The position numbers were made by a program, and so were the translations under genes. A model generated the notes under the pieces. The model saw nothing but the letters and a program-made list of their open reading frames with translations, was not told the origin of the DNA and searched no databases. Positions 54,671 through 64,000 of a stretch of DNA of 64,000 nt are shown piece after piece. Position 1 is the first letter of the stretch, and every line of letters starts with the position of its first letter. Source of the stretch: Clostridium sp. BNL1100 (GTDB lineage Bacteria > Bacillota > Clostridia > Acetivibrionales > DSM-1351); NCBI RefSeq assembly GCF_000244875.1, contig NC_016791.1, forward strand, positions 1,733,501-1,797,500, read 5' to 3'.

Positions 54671-56818
54671 ATGGTTAGACATCATAAAACTAAAGGTGCA
54701 ATAACAGTGTTTTTAAGCATCGTTCTGTCTGCTGTATTTCTGGTTATTGGAACATTTACTGATGGAGCCAGACTCAGGCTTGCTCATTCACATGTGCAAA
54801 GGGCAAACAAATCTGCCCTTTCCTCAGTACTTGCAAATTATAACAATGAATTAAAAGACGAGTATGGACTATTTGGAGTTTATTTGGATGAGGACTCAAT
54901 ACAGGAAACATTTGAAGAGTATTTCCGTAAAAACCTTGGAATTGTTGGTGAAGGAAAATCTATGTATGATTTTTGTATAGATGACATTAAACTTGACAAT
55001 CTATACAGTCTTGAGAATAAAGATGTATTCGATAAACAGATAATGGAGTTCATGAAGTACAGGGCACCGTACGAATTGGCGACTGAACTTATTGAAAAGG
55101 TAAAAGGAATTAAGAACATTTCAAAAGGGTCAAATTTATACAGCCGAAAACTACAGACAGACAAGTATGCAGCAGAAATAGGAGAAATGCAACTTTTACT
55201 TGAGAACAAAACAAAGAGAATAAATGAATTAAATTTACCGGTTCAATTATCAATGCTTAACAATGATTTTAAAAATCAAAATGAAGTTCTTAATGAAAAA
55301 AATAAAAGTTTACAAAATCTCGAAATTACTTTTAACAGTGAAACTGATATAAAGAAAAAACAGGATATAGGGAAATTACTACAAAATGCACGGGAGGAAA
55401 TCCAAAGTATAAATATCACAAAAAATAATATAAAAAATATTATTCTTGATGGAGTAAATCAATTCAAAACACTAAATTCCGAAGCTGTTTTGGAAGCTGA
55501 TGCTATTGCTGCTAAGAAAAAAGTACTCTGCGACAGGATTAATGGAGAAATGAAACAATTAGAAGAAAATGGGGAGGGGATCCCTGAACTTCAGAATTCT
55601 TATAAAAACAGCATGGATGAGATGAAAAGCTTGGTGGGACAAGACAATTCAGAGACTCTACTTGCGAGTTTCAATCAGAATATTGAAAAATGTAATAAAA
55701 TATTAAGCTCTGCGGACAGAGAACAAGAATTTCTAAATTCACTTGATAAATTTTCAACCACAGATATTAATAAGTACTTATTTGGTAAAACACAAGCTTC
55801 CTATTCAAAAGATAAGGACAACCGTAAAATAGCCTCAAAAGCGCTAAAGGATGCGTTTGAAACGGACGGAGATTCAAAAAGAATACCCCAGAACCTGTTA
55901 GAGTACCTACCCTCACAAAAGTCCGGTTTCCAAGAGGAAACCGAAGCTCGAGCCTGGGATAGTATGGACTTTGAAGATGAAAGCTGTTCGGTAGACAATT
56001 TTGATTATATTGCAGATAAAGAAAATATTTTAAGTAACATAATTAATAAAATATCAGAAGAACTTTTCTTTAACGAATACATTATGGGAACCTTTAAGCA
56101 TGGTGTACCAATTTTAAAAGGTCAGACGGAGAAAGATGCTTACAATCTAAGGTCAAAAGAAAAATCAAAGAGAACATCGTTTTTTACAAACTTTGAGGTG
56201 GAATACATAATAAACGGTCATAAAGAGGAAGCAGTAAATTCAATGTTAACAAAATCAGAAATAATGTCAATACGACTCATTGCAAATGTACTTAACATAT
56301 ATGCCGACAGTTCAAAAACTGCTAGGGTTACAAGTCTCGCAGCAGCATTAAGCGCCTGGTGTGCCGGTCTGTCAACTCCATTGATTCAAACAATGCTGAT
56401 TTTTTCATGGGCTACTTTCGAGTCCCTGTATGACATTAACATACTTGAAAAGGGAGGAAAAGTCCCACTGTTTAAGACTAATGACCAATGGATGACTGAT
56501 ATTTCAGGAGCTGTAGGAAAAAAAGAAGCAAATAAAGCTGACAATGACACCTTATGCCTTAGTTATCAGGACTACTTAAAAATATTTCTTGTGACTATGA
56601 ATAAAGACAAAAAGCTTACCAGGGTGCAGGACCTTGTCCAGCTAAACAAAAGTGTTAAAAGTCCCGGATTTCTTCTGGAAGATTGCAAGGTATTTATAAA
56701 AGCTGATACAAAGGTTTCCATAAAACATCTCTTTGTATCATTTCCAATGTTTAATGCTGATTCCAGAAGAAATATTAGCCGGTCATGTATTAATGAAAGT
56801 ATGTACCTTGGGTATTAA
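54671..56818 (+). CDS. Tad-locus membrane-anchored protein (DUF5702-like)
   Basis: A 715-residue protein. An N-terminal hydrophobic segment (KGAITVFLSIVLSAVFLVIG, about residues 9-28) resembles the TadG-type pseudopilin start, followed by a large, mostly helical extracytoplasmic region with coiled-coil stretches at about 165-260 and another hydrophobic stretch near 555-590. Proteins of this kind are common in clostridial tad operons between TadE-like genes. Function is probably pilus initiation or anchoring. ATG at 54671 follows AAGGAGAA, ten bases after the previous gene. Confidence 0.72.
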   Translation: MVRHHKTKGAITVFLSIVLSAVFLVIGTFTDGARLRLAHSHVQRANKSALSSVLANYNNELKDEYGLFGVYLDEDSIQETFEEYFRKNLGIVGEGKSMYDFCIDDIKLDNLYSLENKDVFDKQIMEFMKYRAPYELATELIEKVKGIKNISKGSNLYSRKLQTDKYAAEIGEMQLLLENKTKRINELNLPVQLSMLNNDFKNQNEVLNEKNKSLQNLEITFNSETDIKKKQDIGKLLQNAREEIQSINITKNNIKNIILDGVNQFKTLNSEAVLEADAIAAKKKVLCDRINGEMKQLEENGEGIPELQNSYKNSMDEMKSLVGQDNSETLLASFNQNIEKCNKILSSADREQEFLNSLDKFSTTDINKYLFGKTQASYSKDKDNRKIASKALKDAFETDGDSKRIPQNLLEYLPSQKSGFQEETEARAWDSMDFEDESCSVDNFDYIADKENILSNIINKISEELFFNEYIMGTFKHGVPILKGQTEKDAYNLRSKEKSKRTSFFTNFEVEYIINGHKEEAVNSMLTKSEIMSIRLIANVLNIYADSSKTARVTSLAAALSAWCAGLSTPLIQTMLIFSWATFESLYDINILEKGGKVPLFKTNDQWMTDISGAVGKKEANKADNDTLCLSYQDYLKIFLVTMNKDKKLTRVQDLVQLNKSVKSPGFLLEDCKVFIKADTKVSIKHLFVSFPMFNADSRRNISRSCINESMYLGY

Positions 56819-56833
56819 AGGGGGGCTTTGTCT

Positions 56834-57895
56834 GTGAAAAGGAAAGACTTGCGGGATAGAGGGTCTATTACAGTGGAAGCTGCAATATGTTTACCATTTT
56901 TTATAATTGTTGTAATTTCATTTGTTTTTTTAATAAAGGTATATTTTGCACATGAGATAATTCAGCATGCTATAACAGCGGCTTGTGATGAAATGAGTGT
57001 ATACAGTCTCATGTATTATAGTACAAATGCAGAGGAGCTGGTAGTAGGACTACAAAAATTCTACGATTCTGAAAAAGTAAGTAATGAACTGGAAAATGCA
57101 GGGTTATTACAGTATATCCGGGAATTTGGAAAGGATGCGACAGATTACCTCCGGGCACAGGCTGTACTGGTTCCCATTACAAAAATTCTTGTAAGAGAAC
57201 ACCTTGGTAATTCATTAGATAAAGCAGATTTAAGATTGAAAAATTTAAACATCCCTAAAGGGTTGGAGGGAATTGACTTTACTCACAGCAAATTGCTTGC
57301 TGATGGTAGGAGCATAGATATTGTTGCTGAATACAAGTTGGAGTTTCCGTTTCTTTCACAATTGCTGCCCGGGATTAAAATAACTCAGACCGCATCGGCT
57401 TGTATTTGGGCGGGAGAAGACGGTGTAAGTTCATTAAAAGGTGACAGTCAAGAAAATGAACAATGTGTATGGAACTTGGACAAGATTAAAAGAGGTCGAG
57501 AAATACGCAGACTTCAGGGTGCAAACCTGCCCTTCAATTTTCCTGTAATATCAAAATATGCAAATGGAACAGCTACCAGTATTAAAAGCCTCAATCTTGA
57601 TGAAATATATTACCATAACACCGATAATCTTAACAATAAGATAAAGGAGTATATCAGAAAACTTCAAGAGTTTAATGGTGGGAAAAGCGGTTCAGTCACA
57701 ATAGACGGTAGCCAAATATATAGGAAAGAGCTGATATTGGTTGTACCGGAAACAGATATTACGAATGCTCAGCTGCAAACCCTCAATAAATGTATAGATA
57801 TTGCCAAAGAAAAAGGAATAAGTTTAAAAATTGTAAAGGCTTATGGTAAACAAAATAATATAAAAAATGGGGTGGACAATGGAAAGGGTTACTGA
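56834..57895 (+). CDS. TadE-like protein, larger type
   Basis: About 353 residues. The N-terminus RGSITVEAAICLPFFIIVVI is again a TadE-type prepilin segment (T-V-E-A, then a hydrophobic helix). An extracytoplasmic domain follows. The GTG at 56834 is chosen because the GGGGGG ribosome site is correctly spaced from it; the TTG at 56828 is too close. It overlaps the prepilin peptidase gene downstream. Confidence 0.8.
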   Translation: MKRKDLRDRGSITVEAAICLPFFIIVVISFVFLIKVYFAHEIIQHAITAACDEMSVYSLMYYSTNAEELVVGLQKFYDSEKVSNELENAGLLQYIREFGKDATDYLRAQAVLVPITKILVREHLGNSLDKADLRLKNLNIPKGLEGIDFTHSKLLADGRSIDIVAEYKLEFPFLSQLLPGIKITQTASACIWAGEDGVSSLKGDSQENEQCVWNLDKIKRGREIRRLQGANLPFNFPVISKYANGTATSIKSLNLDEIYYHNTDNLNNKIKEYIRKLQEFNGGKSGSVTIDGSQIYRKELILVVPETDITNAQLQTLNKCIDIAKEKGISLKIVKAYGKQNNIKNGVDNGKGY

Positions 57896-58433
57896 GACAA
57901 AGAATATAAAATTAAGAAAAATAACAGCAACTATACTTTGTATAGTTGTATGGACAGCAGGGACTATTGTAACAGTCGGTTTTTTGAATAAGTCAAAAGT
58001 GGCAACTGTTATAGAGGTACTGTTGGTTGTTCAGCTTTTGGCAGCCCTCTGGGATATAAACAGCATGACAATCCCGGTGAAAATCACTGTTCCGGCAATT
58101 CTTGTGGGTGTAGGTATTATGGCCTTGACAGGGCGAATTCTAGAAGGAATGGCAGCTTCAATTGTTTCATTTATACTTATGAAGCTTTTGACTGTCATAT
58201 CCCGAAATCAGGTTGGGGGTGGAGATATTGCAATCATGACTATAACGGGCCTTTATAGCGGAATCAGTACTTTGATTTCCATACTGTTTACCTCTGTAAC
58301 TTTAGCGGGGCTATTTTCTTCAATTTTTATTTTAAGTGGGAAAGCTCATAAGAAAACGGAGATACCTTTTGCTCCGTTTATACTTTCTGCAACAGTAATG
58401 TTGATTTTAATCGGTTATGTACAATATTTATAA
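57879..58433 (+). CDS. Prepilin peptidase, A24 family (TadV/CpaA-like)
   Basis: A ~184-residue polytopic membrane protease with the two catalytic aspartate motifs of family A24: the first in LWDINSMTIP, the second in VGGGDIAIM. It would cleave prepilins such as Flp and the TadE-like proteins. About six hydrophobic segments are visible. The ATG at 57879 (GGGGTGG upstream) overlaps the preceding gene by 17 bases; an ATG at 57867 is possible. A second A24 protease lies at 59894. Confidence 0.85.
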   Translation: MERVTETKNIKLRKITATILCIVVWTAGTIVTVGFLNKSKVATVIEVLLVVQLLAALWDINSMTIPVKITVPAILVGVGIMALTGRILEGMAASIVSFILMKLLTVISRNQVGGGDIAIMTITGLYSGISTLISILFTSVTLAGLFSSIFILSGKAHKKTEIPFAPFILSATVMLILIGYVQYL

Positions 58434-58459
58434 ATAAAAAACTGTCGGGGTGATATAAA

Positions 58460-59857
58460 TTGATCGATATGCTTGAACAAAATTACAACATTCATTATGA
58501 GAATGATTCAACTTCAAATTATCTGGTTTTAAGGCCTAAAAATTATAGAAAATTAATAGACTATCAGGTTCAAATGTTGCTGAATAACAGGATACACGGG
58601 CTTCTAGGCTTTCATATAAATTCTGTTGGAAATCAAATAAATTGTTTTTATGATACTACTTCAAAATGCACTCTTGTTAACATAATGAACCGTAAAAAGT
58701 ACAACCGCAACGAATTTCTGATAACAATGCTAATGATTACAAAAAGCATAATAGGAATTAAGAATTATTTATTAAATGATAATAACATACTTTTGGATGA
58801 AAATAATATTTATGTAGACCCGGAAACAATGAATTTATTTTTTGTATATTTACCTTTCGAAAACAACACAAACGACATCAAAATGTTTTTGCTTAATATA
58901 ATTATAAAACTAGCCAAATTTCAAGAGGAAGACTGTGATAATTATATACAAAAAATTCTGGAAAACATAAAAAGTGAAATGTTTAACCTAATCAGTCTAA
59001 AAGAACTATTGGAAAACCTGTTAGGACAGAATATCAAAAGAAATATACCCAATGAAAGCTCTGATACTACAGAAAAGACGGCAACTGAAAAGCCAAAACC
59101 TCCAATTAAAAGAGGTGAGGTCAAGATACCGAATATACCGACAAATGAATGTTCCTACACAAACGTAAACATAAAATCTAAAGATACCTTAAAAGTATTC
59201 AATAAAATAAGCCTTACTCAAATAATTCTTCAACCAGTAGTTTTAATCATTCTCATTACAATTTTATCAAGTAAATTCGTAAGAATGTCAGAGAGTCCTA
59301 AAACAACTGCAATAATTTTGTCATTTATTTTTATTGGAATAGATATTCTAGCAATAAGAATTTTGAATGAAAAGAAAGTGGGAAGTCCCGAAAGCTATAA
59401 ACCTTTAAAATACATTACAGAGAAAATGCGTGAAAACAGTTTTGCACCTGCTAACAAGACAACTACAGATAAGAACAATAAAAAGCTTCAAGAAATGCAT
59501 ATTGAAAAAGAAAACTGCCGTGGTGGTGAAACGGTTATTCTTACGCAAAGCCAGCCTCAAGACACGCCATACTTGCAAGAAAGGGAGGGCAAGGACATTA
59601 TAAAAGTTGACAAAAATAGCATTTTAGTTGGCAGGATGGGAAGTTTTGTAGACCACATAATAGATAATAATGCTGTGGGCAAGGTTCATGCAGAAATTTT
59701 AAACGAAGAAGATTCATACTTTATTATGGATTGTAGTTCGAGAAATGGAACTTATTTAAATGACGACAGAATTAAGCCTAATACGAAAATAAAAGTTAAC
59801 AATAATGACATTATACGATTTGCAAACAAGGAATTTACTTTTATAATTCCGTCTTAG
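58460..59857 (+). CDS. FHA-domain membrane protein (DUF6382-like N-terminus)
   Basis: A 465-residue protein. An N-terminal ~170-residue domain resembles the DUF6382 region found with FHA in clostridial tad loci; two hydrophobic helices follow (about 253-272 and 280-298); the C-terminal FHA domain (about 385-465) shows VGRMGSFVDHII, KVHAEI and SSRNGTYLNDDRI, the phosphothreonine-binding motifs (GR, S, H, NG). It may connect Ser/Thr phosphorylation with pilus assembly. Start TTG at 58460 with CGGGGTGA upstream. Confidence 0.82.
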   Translation: MIDMLEQNYNIHYENDSTSNYLVLRPKNYRKLIDYQVQMLLNNRIHGLLGFHINSVGNQINCFYDTTSKCTLVNIMNRKKYNRNEFLITMLMITKSIIGIKNYLLNDNNILLDENNIYVDPETMNLFFVYLPFENNTNDIKMFLLNIIIKLAKFQEEDCDNYIQKILENIKSEMFNLISLKELLENLLGQNIKRNIPNESSDTTEKTATEKPKPPIKRGEVKIPNIPTNECSYTNVNIKSKDTLKVFNKISLTQIILQPVVLIILITILSSKFVRMSESPKTTAIILSFIFIGIDILAIRILNEKKVGSPESYKPLKYITEKMRENSFAPANKTTTDKNNKKLQEMHIEKENCRGGETVILTQSQPQDTPYLQEREGKDIIKVDKNSILVGRMGSFVDHIIDNNAVGKVHAEILNEEDSYFIMDCSSRNGTYLNDDRIKPNTKIKVNNNDIIRFANKEFTFIIPS

Positions 59858-59893
59858 TAGTTTTATTAAAAATATTAAAGAAATGGGTAGTAC

Positions 59894-60397
59894 ATGATTA
59901 AGTACATAATTCTTTTTATAATTTTACTCCTTTCAGTATTAAGTGACCTAAAAACATCAAAAATCAGAAATATATATACAGTATCAACCATTATTGCCGG
60001 ATTTGCGGTTAACATTTACTTTTCAGGTATATATGGTTTCAAGGAAAGTATAAAAGGTAGTATTCTTCCTGTATTGATATTAGGGATATTCTTTTACGCA
60101 AGGCTCATAGGGGCAGGGGATATAAAGCTTTACTCAAGCATTGGAGCTGTTTTTGGAATAGACTTTGTAATTATGGTAGCAGCGTACTCTTTTTTAATTT
60201 GCGGTTTATATTCATTGGTAATGTTAAAAATAAAAAGGAGAGTTTTAAGTACATTGGTTCCATTTATAAGGGAAATTAAAATATGTTTTATGACACATAG
60301 CCTTTTTGTTTTTGAGAATAAAACAACCCGTACATTTGTCAGATTGTCTCCTGCAATTGCAGCGGGTTGTTTATTTCAGATACTATTAACTTTATAA
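59894..60397 (+). CDS. Second prepilin peptidase, A24 family
   Basis: A 167-residue membrane protein with the A24 aspartate motifs SVLSDLKTSKIRN and IGAGDIKLYS and about four to five hydrophobic segments. It is the last gene of the tad locus, and its end overlaps the convergent patatin-like gene by six bases. Having two A24 proteases in one locus suggests different substrates (pilin versus pseudopilins). Confidence 0.85.
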   Translation: MIKYIILFIILLLSVLSDLKTSKIRNIYTVSTIIAGFAVNIYFSGIYGFKESIKGSILPVLILGIFFYARLIGAGDIKLYSSIGAVFGIDFVIMVAAYSFLICGLYSLVMLKIKRRVLSTLVPFIREIKICFMTHSLFVFENKTTRTFVRLSPAIAAGCLFQILLTL

Positions 60398-61261
60398 TGA
60401 GGAAAAATTACTACAGTCTCCGCAAAGATGAATTAATTCCGAGTATTTTTCTTCGGCATCCTTATACCCTTCAGTATAGAGCTTTTTAAGATTTTCAGGA
60501 TTTCTTTCAAACCTTGAAATTTCAATTGGTTTCTTGGGCCTTATAATGATTGCTTTATTTTCTTTCTCCAATTTTTCAGCCAACTTTACGCTCTCATTAT
60601 AGTGAATATGCCTGTTTTTAATTGCTTCTGAAAGATTAGGATAGTTTTTTAGCTTAAGTTTACACAGGGGATACAATTTATTTGGTTTTTTCTCATAGCC
60701 ACTATGCCGTGTAAGAATAATAACATGTTTGTCAAATCCGTTATTGACAGAGTAGTGAACAGGAATTGAGTCAGAAGGGCCCCCGTCAACCAGTTTTCTT
60801 CCTGCAGCTTCAACTATGGGAGAAACCAAAGGGATTGAACTTGAAGCTCTTACATAAACGTCATCAACTCTCATATCTTTAACGGAAGCATAGTAACTCT
60901 TACCTGTTTCACAATCGGTAGCCACAACTGTTAGTCTGCAATCGGAGCTTTTAAATTTATCGTAATCAAAGGGAATAAGCTTATTAGGAATATCATCAAA
61001 AAGAAAATCCATATTAAAAATAGAACCTCTTGTAAAAAGCCCCCTGATACTGATATAACGATTATCGTTGCAATACCCTGCATTAATCTCAAGATTTCTG
61101 CCACGCTGTCCTGTAATGTAGGAAACGGAATTGCAGGCTCCTGCCGATACTCCTACGATGTCCTTAAAATACATTTTATGGTCAAGAAAGCAGTCCAAAA
61201 CACCTGCGGTATACAACCCACGCATACCGCCACCTTCAAGGATTAAATTCACTCTATTCAT
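60392..61261 (-). CDS. Patatin-like phospholipase family protein
   Basis: A 289-residue protein with the patatin fold motifs: an oxyanion glycine loop EGGGMRGLYTAGVLD at the N-terminus, nucleophile elbow GVSAGACNS (Ser near residue 41), and the DGGPSDSIP motif (Asp near 159), completing the Ser-Asp dyad. It probably hydrolyses acyl chains from lipids in the cytosol, as in the YchK/RssA branch. There is no signal peptide. ATG at 61261. Confidence 0.92.
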   Translation of the reverse strand: MNRVNLILEGGGMRGLYTAGVLDCFLDHKMYFKDIVGVSAGACNSVSYITGQRGRNLEINAGYCNDNRYISIRGLFTRGSIFNMDFLFDDIPNKLIPFDYDKFKSSDCRLTVVATDCETGKSYYASVKDMRVDDVYVRASSSIPLVSPIVEAAGRKLVDGGPSDSIPVHYSVNNGFDKHVIILTRHSGYEKKPNKLYPLCKLKLKNYPNLSEAIKNRHIHYNESVKLAEKLEKENKAIIIRPKKPIEISRFERNPENLKKLYTEGYKDAEEKYSELIHLCGDCSNFSSL

Positions 61262-61350
61262 TAATGCATTACACTCCTTATATTTCCATGCTGTTTTAAA
61301 GAATTATATCTCTTTTCCCTGTTTGATTCAATGTAGCAAATTTTATGTTT

Positions 61351-61764
61351 TTATAAAATCATAATAAATGTACCGAGTGTTATAAAAACTCCTCCTAAAA
61401 CAGTTTTAACTGTTACGGCTTCGTGTAATATAACAAATGCAAGCACTATACTTATGACTACACTGAATTTGTCAACAGGGACTACTTTTGAAGCTTCACC
61501 GATTTGCAATGCATAATAATAAAATAGCCAGGAAAGGCCGGTAGCTATTCCTGATAAAACAAGAAACAGCCAGCTTTTAGTGCTAATGTTTGTAATACCG
61601 TGGTGTGAACCCGTTACAAATACCATACCCCAAGCAACAATCAATACAACTATAGTTCTTATAGCAGTGGCAAGATTAGAGTTTATCCCTGTTATACCTA
61701 TTTTAGCCAGAATAGATGTAAGTGCAGCAAAGAATGCTGACAAAAGAGCAAATGCAAACCACAT
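61351..61764 (-). CDS. EamA-domain membrane transporter, single-domain form
   Basis: A 137-residue protein consisting almost entirely of hydrophobic helices (about five), beginning WFAFALLSAFFAALTSILAK, typical of one EamA repeat; it ends with VTVKTVLGGVFITLGTFIMI. Full DMT transporters have two repeats, so this short type probably works as a dimer. The substrate is unknown. ATG at 61764 with GGAGG upstream on the minus strand. Confidence 0.85.
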   Translation of the reverse strand: MWFAFALLSAFFAALTSILAKIGITGINSNLATAIRTIVVLIVAWGMVFVTGSHHGITNISTKSWLFLVLSGIATGLSWLFYYYALQIGEASKVVPVDKFSVVISIVLAFVILHEAVTVKTVLGGVFITLGTFIMIL

Positions 61765-61910
61765 GTTTCTACCTCCTTTAACCGTAAGTCATACACCTCC
61801 TAAAATGTACTTTAAAAAAATAACTGATATAATAAATATAAAAGAAGTTTATATAAAAAGATAGGTTTAGTATTTACAAGGTTATAAGAATTTTATTGGA
61901 GGTTTGCATT

Positions 61911-62327
61911 ATGAAATCATTCAGAAAAGAGTTGTTTTTTAATATACCGAACAGAAGAGCTTATATAAATATAACACGGGAGGTTCAGCAGTGTATTGAC
62001 GAAAGTGGTATTAAAGAGGGTATGGTTTTGGTTAACGCAATGAATATAACTGCAAGTGTATTTATAAATGATGACGAAGCCGGGCTTCATGCGGATTTTG
62101 AAAAATGGCTTGAAAAACTGGCACCTGAAAAACCCTATAGTCAATACAATCATAACGGCTATGAGGACAATGCCGATGCGCATTTAAAGAGGCAAATAAT
62201 GGGCAGGGAAGCAGTTATAGCAATTACTAACGGCAAATTGGATTTTGGAACCTGGGAACAGATTTTTTATGGCGAGTATGACGGTAAGAGAGAAAAAAGG
62301 GTACTTGTGAAAATAATCGGGGAATAA
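61911..62327 (+). CDS. YjbQ family (secondary thiamine-phosphate synthase-like)
   Basis: A 138-residue UPF0047/YjbQ protein. Motifs include [40 protein letters not shown] and [16 protein letters not shown], matching the small trimeric family, some members of which show low thiamine-phosphate synthase activity. The true role is uncertain. An in-frame TTG at 61896 lies inside the ribosome site; the ATG at 61911 with TTGGAGG upstream is preferred. Confidence 0.88.
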   Translation: MKSFRKELFFNIPNRRAYINITREVQQCIDESGIKEGMVLVNAMNITASVFINDDEAGLHADFEKWLEKLAPEKPYSQYNHNGYEDNADAHLKRQIMGREAVIAITNGKLDFGTWEQIFYGEYDGKREKRVLVKIIGE

Positions 62328-62382
62328 AAAGCATTTGAATGGGACATTTTTAAATATATGTTTAATTCAAAGAGGTAAACTA

Positions 62383-63108
62383 ATGTTAAATCAAGAAATT
62401 AAAGAACTTCTTACACAATGCGGAATTGAAAAAGAAATGCAGGAGTTGGAAGATTGCTTTTCCGAATATTCTTCAAGATTCATTTACAAGATGTATCCAA
62501 TGCCAGAAAATACTGAAAACCTGCTGGGAAGGAACAGTATGCATTATATTCAGATGGCATTGTGCAGGTCGAGATTACTGGCGGAAGGTGTATTAACTTC
62601 ACTTAATACAAAAAATGGGCTGCTAGCAATGCTTTCCGTCAGAGCACATTTGGAGGTAACAGGGGCTTTAGCATTTTTCCTGAAGAAACTCCACAATTAT
62701 TATAATAATATTATAACATACCAAATTCTCAATGAAGCCCTTCAAAGGTTAATACTGGGCACTAAAACAAAGGAACTATCTGAAAATGCTCCTGCACCTG
62801 TAAATGTAATGACACTAATAGATGCGGCTGATGAGTATCTTGGCAAAACAAGAAATAGTGGTATTAAGGAATTCAGAAAGAATTATAATTATTTATCAGA
62901 ATACTGTCATCCGGATTTTTTCGGTATAACTATGCAAAGCCGTATTGATAGCACAGGAATAGCAACATATAGCTTTTTTAACCATATAAAAGAACAGGAT
63001 TTTACGTTTTTAAACAGTCTTTTGTTAAGCTTATCCACGTTCTTTCTCCTATATGATAGTATTCTTGAACTACTTAGGGAAAATGAGAAACTACCGGAAT
63101 ATGAATGA
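62383..63108 (+). CDS. Unknown helical protein
   Basis: A 241-residue protein, mainly helical, without signal peptide or membrane helix. The segment YLSEYCHPDFFGITMQ resembles the LS-x-x-x-HP motif of DUF5677-like helical proteins, but the assignment is uncertain. ATG at 62383 follows AGAGGTAA; an upstream in-frame TTG at 62335 lacks a ribosome site. It lies 55 bases after the yjbQ gene and is convergent with the dCMP deaminase gene, eight bases away. Confidence 0.7.
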   Translation: MLNQEIKELLTQCGIEKEMQELEDCFSEYSSRFIYKMYPMPENTENLLGRNSMHYIQMALCRSRLLAEGVLTSLNTKNGLLAMLSVRAHLEVTGALAFFLKKLHNYYNNIITYQILNEALQRLILGTKTKELSENAPAPVNVMTLIDAADEYLGKTRNSGIKEFRKNYNYLSEYCHPDFFGITMQSRIDSTGIATYSFFNHIKEQDFTFLNSLLLSLSTFFLLYDSILELLRENEKLPEYE

Positions 63109-63115
63109 CAATTCC

Positions 63116-63601
63116 TTAAAATGTTAAGGTTATTTCTTTAATATCCGTTTCTAATTTTCTGAGTATAACACCTGCTTTTTCAAACATCCTTTTGGATGCC
63201 TTTACATTATCTGTATCAGCGTATTTATCGCTTAAATAGATTACTTCCATTATACCGGATTGAATTATAGCCTTTGCACATTCATTGCAGGGAAACAGAG
63301 CGGTATAAATTTTACTACCATCAAGTGAAACTCCTCTGTTATTTAGAATTGCATTAAGTTCTGCATGTACAACATAAGGGTATTTGGTACAAAGAACATC
63401 TCCTTCTCTTTCCCATGGAAATTCATCATCAGAACAACCAAAGGGGAATCCGTTATAGCCAACACTCAAAATTCTGTTGTTTTTCCTATCAACAATGCAA
63501 GAGCCAACTGGAGTAGAGGGGTCTTTGCTTCTTTTCCCGGATAAAACAGCTATTCCCATAAAATATTCGTCCCAGCTAATATAATCAGTTCTTTTACTCA
63601 T
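63116..63601 (-). CDS. Deoxycytidylate (dCMP) deaminase family protein
   Basis: A 161-residue zinc-dependent deaminase: HAELNAILN (zinc His and catalytic Glu) and PCNECAKAIIQSG (two zinc cysteines) are both complete, and KRSKDPSTPVGSCIVD and NGFPFGCSDDEFPW are typical of dCMP deaminases and ComEB. It would convert dCMP to dUMP for dTMP synthesis. ATG at 63601 with AGGAGA upstream. Confidence 0.93.
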   Translation of the reverse strand: MSKRTDYISWDEYFMGIAVLSGKRSKDPSTPVGSCIVDRKNNRILSVGYNGFPFGCSDDEFPWEREGDVLCTKYPYVVHAELNAILNNRGVSLDGSKIYTALFPCNECAKAIIQSGIMEVIYLSDKYADTDNVKASKRMFEKAGVILRKLETDIKEITLTF

Positions 63602-63671
63602 GATAAATATCTCCTTTGGATTAATCTATAATTAATTATACAATAATTGTGAACTGAAAGATAAGAGGGAC

Positions 63672-64000
63672 TTAATTTATACCGGTAATATGAATAAAGT
63701 ATGTCTTGTATGCATTATTTGTCCATGGGGTAAACCATGAATCTTCAGTATGTTCGGCTATTACAGGTTCATACCTGACTTTTGCACTATTGTAAATCAT
63801 TCCTACAATAACGGCTGCATGTGAAATGGCGGATTTATTCTTCCAGTGATACTGAATTACATCGCCGGGAATTACATATTCCCCTATTGATGCGTCATAT
63901 TGATTATCTCCAATAATTACTTTCTGAGTAGCTTTTGGACCAAATTCATTATTTTTTAAATTACCTGACAGGGTGCTGTTAAGTCCTCTGGCAGTACTCC
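63672..64000 (-). CDS. Amidase-domain (Amidase_6) protein, 3' part, cut by window edge
   Basis: The minus-strand frame open to the right edge encodes the last 108 residues of a protein. PGDVIQYHW, SAISHAAVIVG and a terminal KTYFIHI match the C-terminal part of the putative amidase domain (Amidase_6, a papain-like NlpC/P60 relative); the His of SHAAV would be catalytic. The N-terminal part with the catalytic Cys lies outside the window, so length and export signals cannot be judged. Confidence 0.82.
   Translation of the reverse strand, partial: STARGLNSTLSGNLKNNEFGPKATQKVIIGDNQYDASIGEYVIPGDVIQYHWKNKSAISHAAVIVGMIYNSAKVRYEPVIAEHTEDSWFTPWTNNAYKTYFIHITGIN

Overview
The window looks like a chromosome segment of an anaerobic, spore-forming, cellulolytic clostridium of the Ruminiclostridium (Clostridium) cellulolyticum type. 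This is inferred from the AT-rich sequence with strong Shine-Dalgarno sites, the prkA-yhbH-spoVR sporulation cluster, the CIRCE-linked htpG, a single-chain PurL, and a dockerin-bearing glucuronoyl esterase, which implies a cellulosome. No rRNA or tRNA gene was recognised.

Left part (1-21900), ordinary chromosome: the end of a radical SAM gene; prkA-yhbH-spoVR; htpG with a perfect CIRCE; a minus-strand pair (XRE-cupin regulator and AMP-forming acyl-CoA synthetase); a methyl-accepting chemotaxis protein; an HD-GYP protein convergent with a LysR regulator that is divergent from purL; a TIM-barrel sugar isomerase-like protein; a lipoprotein; and the secreted dockerin-CE15 esterase.

A Tad/Flp (type IVb) pilus operon starts at 21902 (promoter, tadZ, tadA, tadB, tadC) and resumes at 53889 (3' part of the pilin gene, TadE-like proteins, two prepilin peptidases, an FHA protein). 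The pilin gene itself is cut in two: its first 15 codons end at about 26096 and the in-frame remainder begins at 53889.

Between them lies an island of about 27.8 kb (26097-53888). Its right third is an operon of three tyrosine-recombinase-family proteins (774, about 729 and 405 aa), an HTH/coiled-coil/P-loop protein and a small partner, presumably the mobility machinery. Its cargo looks like defence or conflict genes: a three-gene operon of a SIR2-NTPase, a second large NTPase with a SIR2-like but motif-poor N-terminus and a small protein with a HEPN-like RN-x3-H motif; a Ser/Thr kinase; an ABC-three-component set (HNH effector, small middle protein, DUF2326-type ATPase); and an XRE repressor with a palindrome in front of a RAMP-like/HNH gene pair. 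A 172-aa TnpB-like protein reduced to its RuvC and zinc-ribbon half sits near the left end. Between these modules are several decayed genes: a PD-(D/E)XK-like nuclease with an internal inversion, a tadA fragment, an ISL3 transposase and unidentified debris.

Right part (60392-64000), ordinary chromosome again: a patatin-like phospholipase, an EamA-type membrane protein, a YjbQ protein, an unknown protein, a dCMP deaminase and the end of an amidase-domain gene.

The main biological point is that a multi-recombinase island carrying several defence-type modules has landed in, and broken, the major pilin gene of a Tad pilus locus. All functional assignments come from reading motifs by eye; no database search was run.
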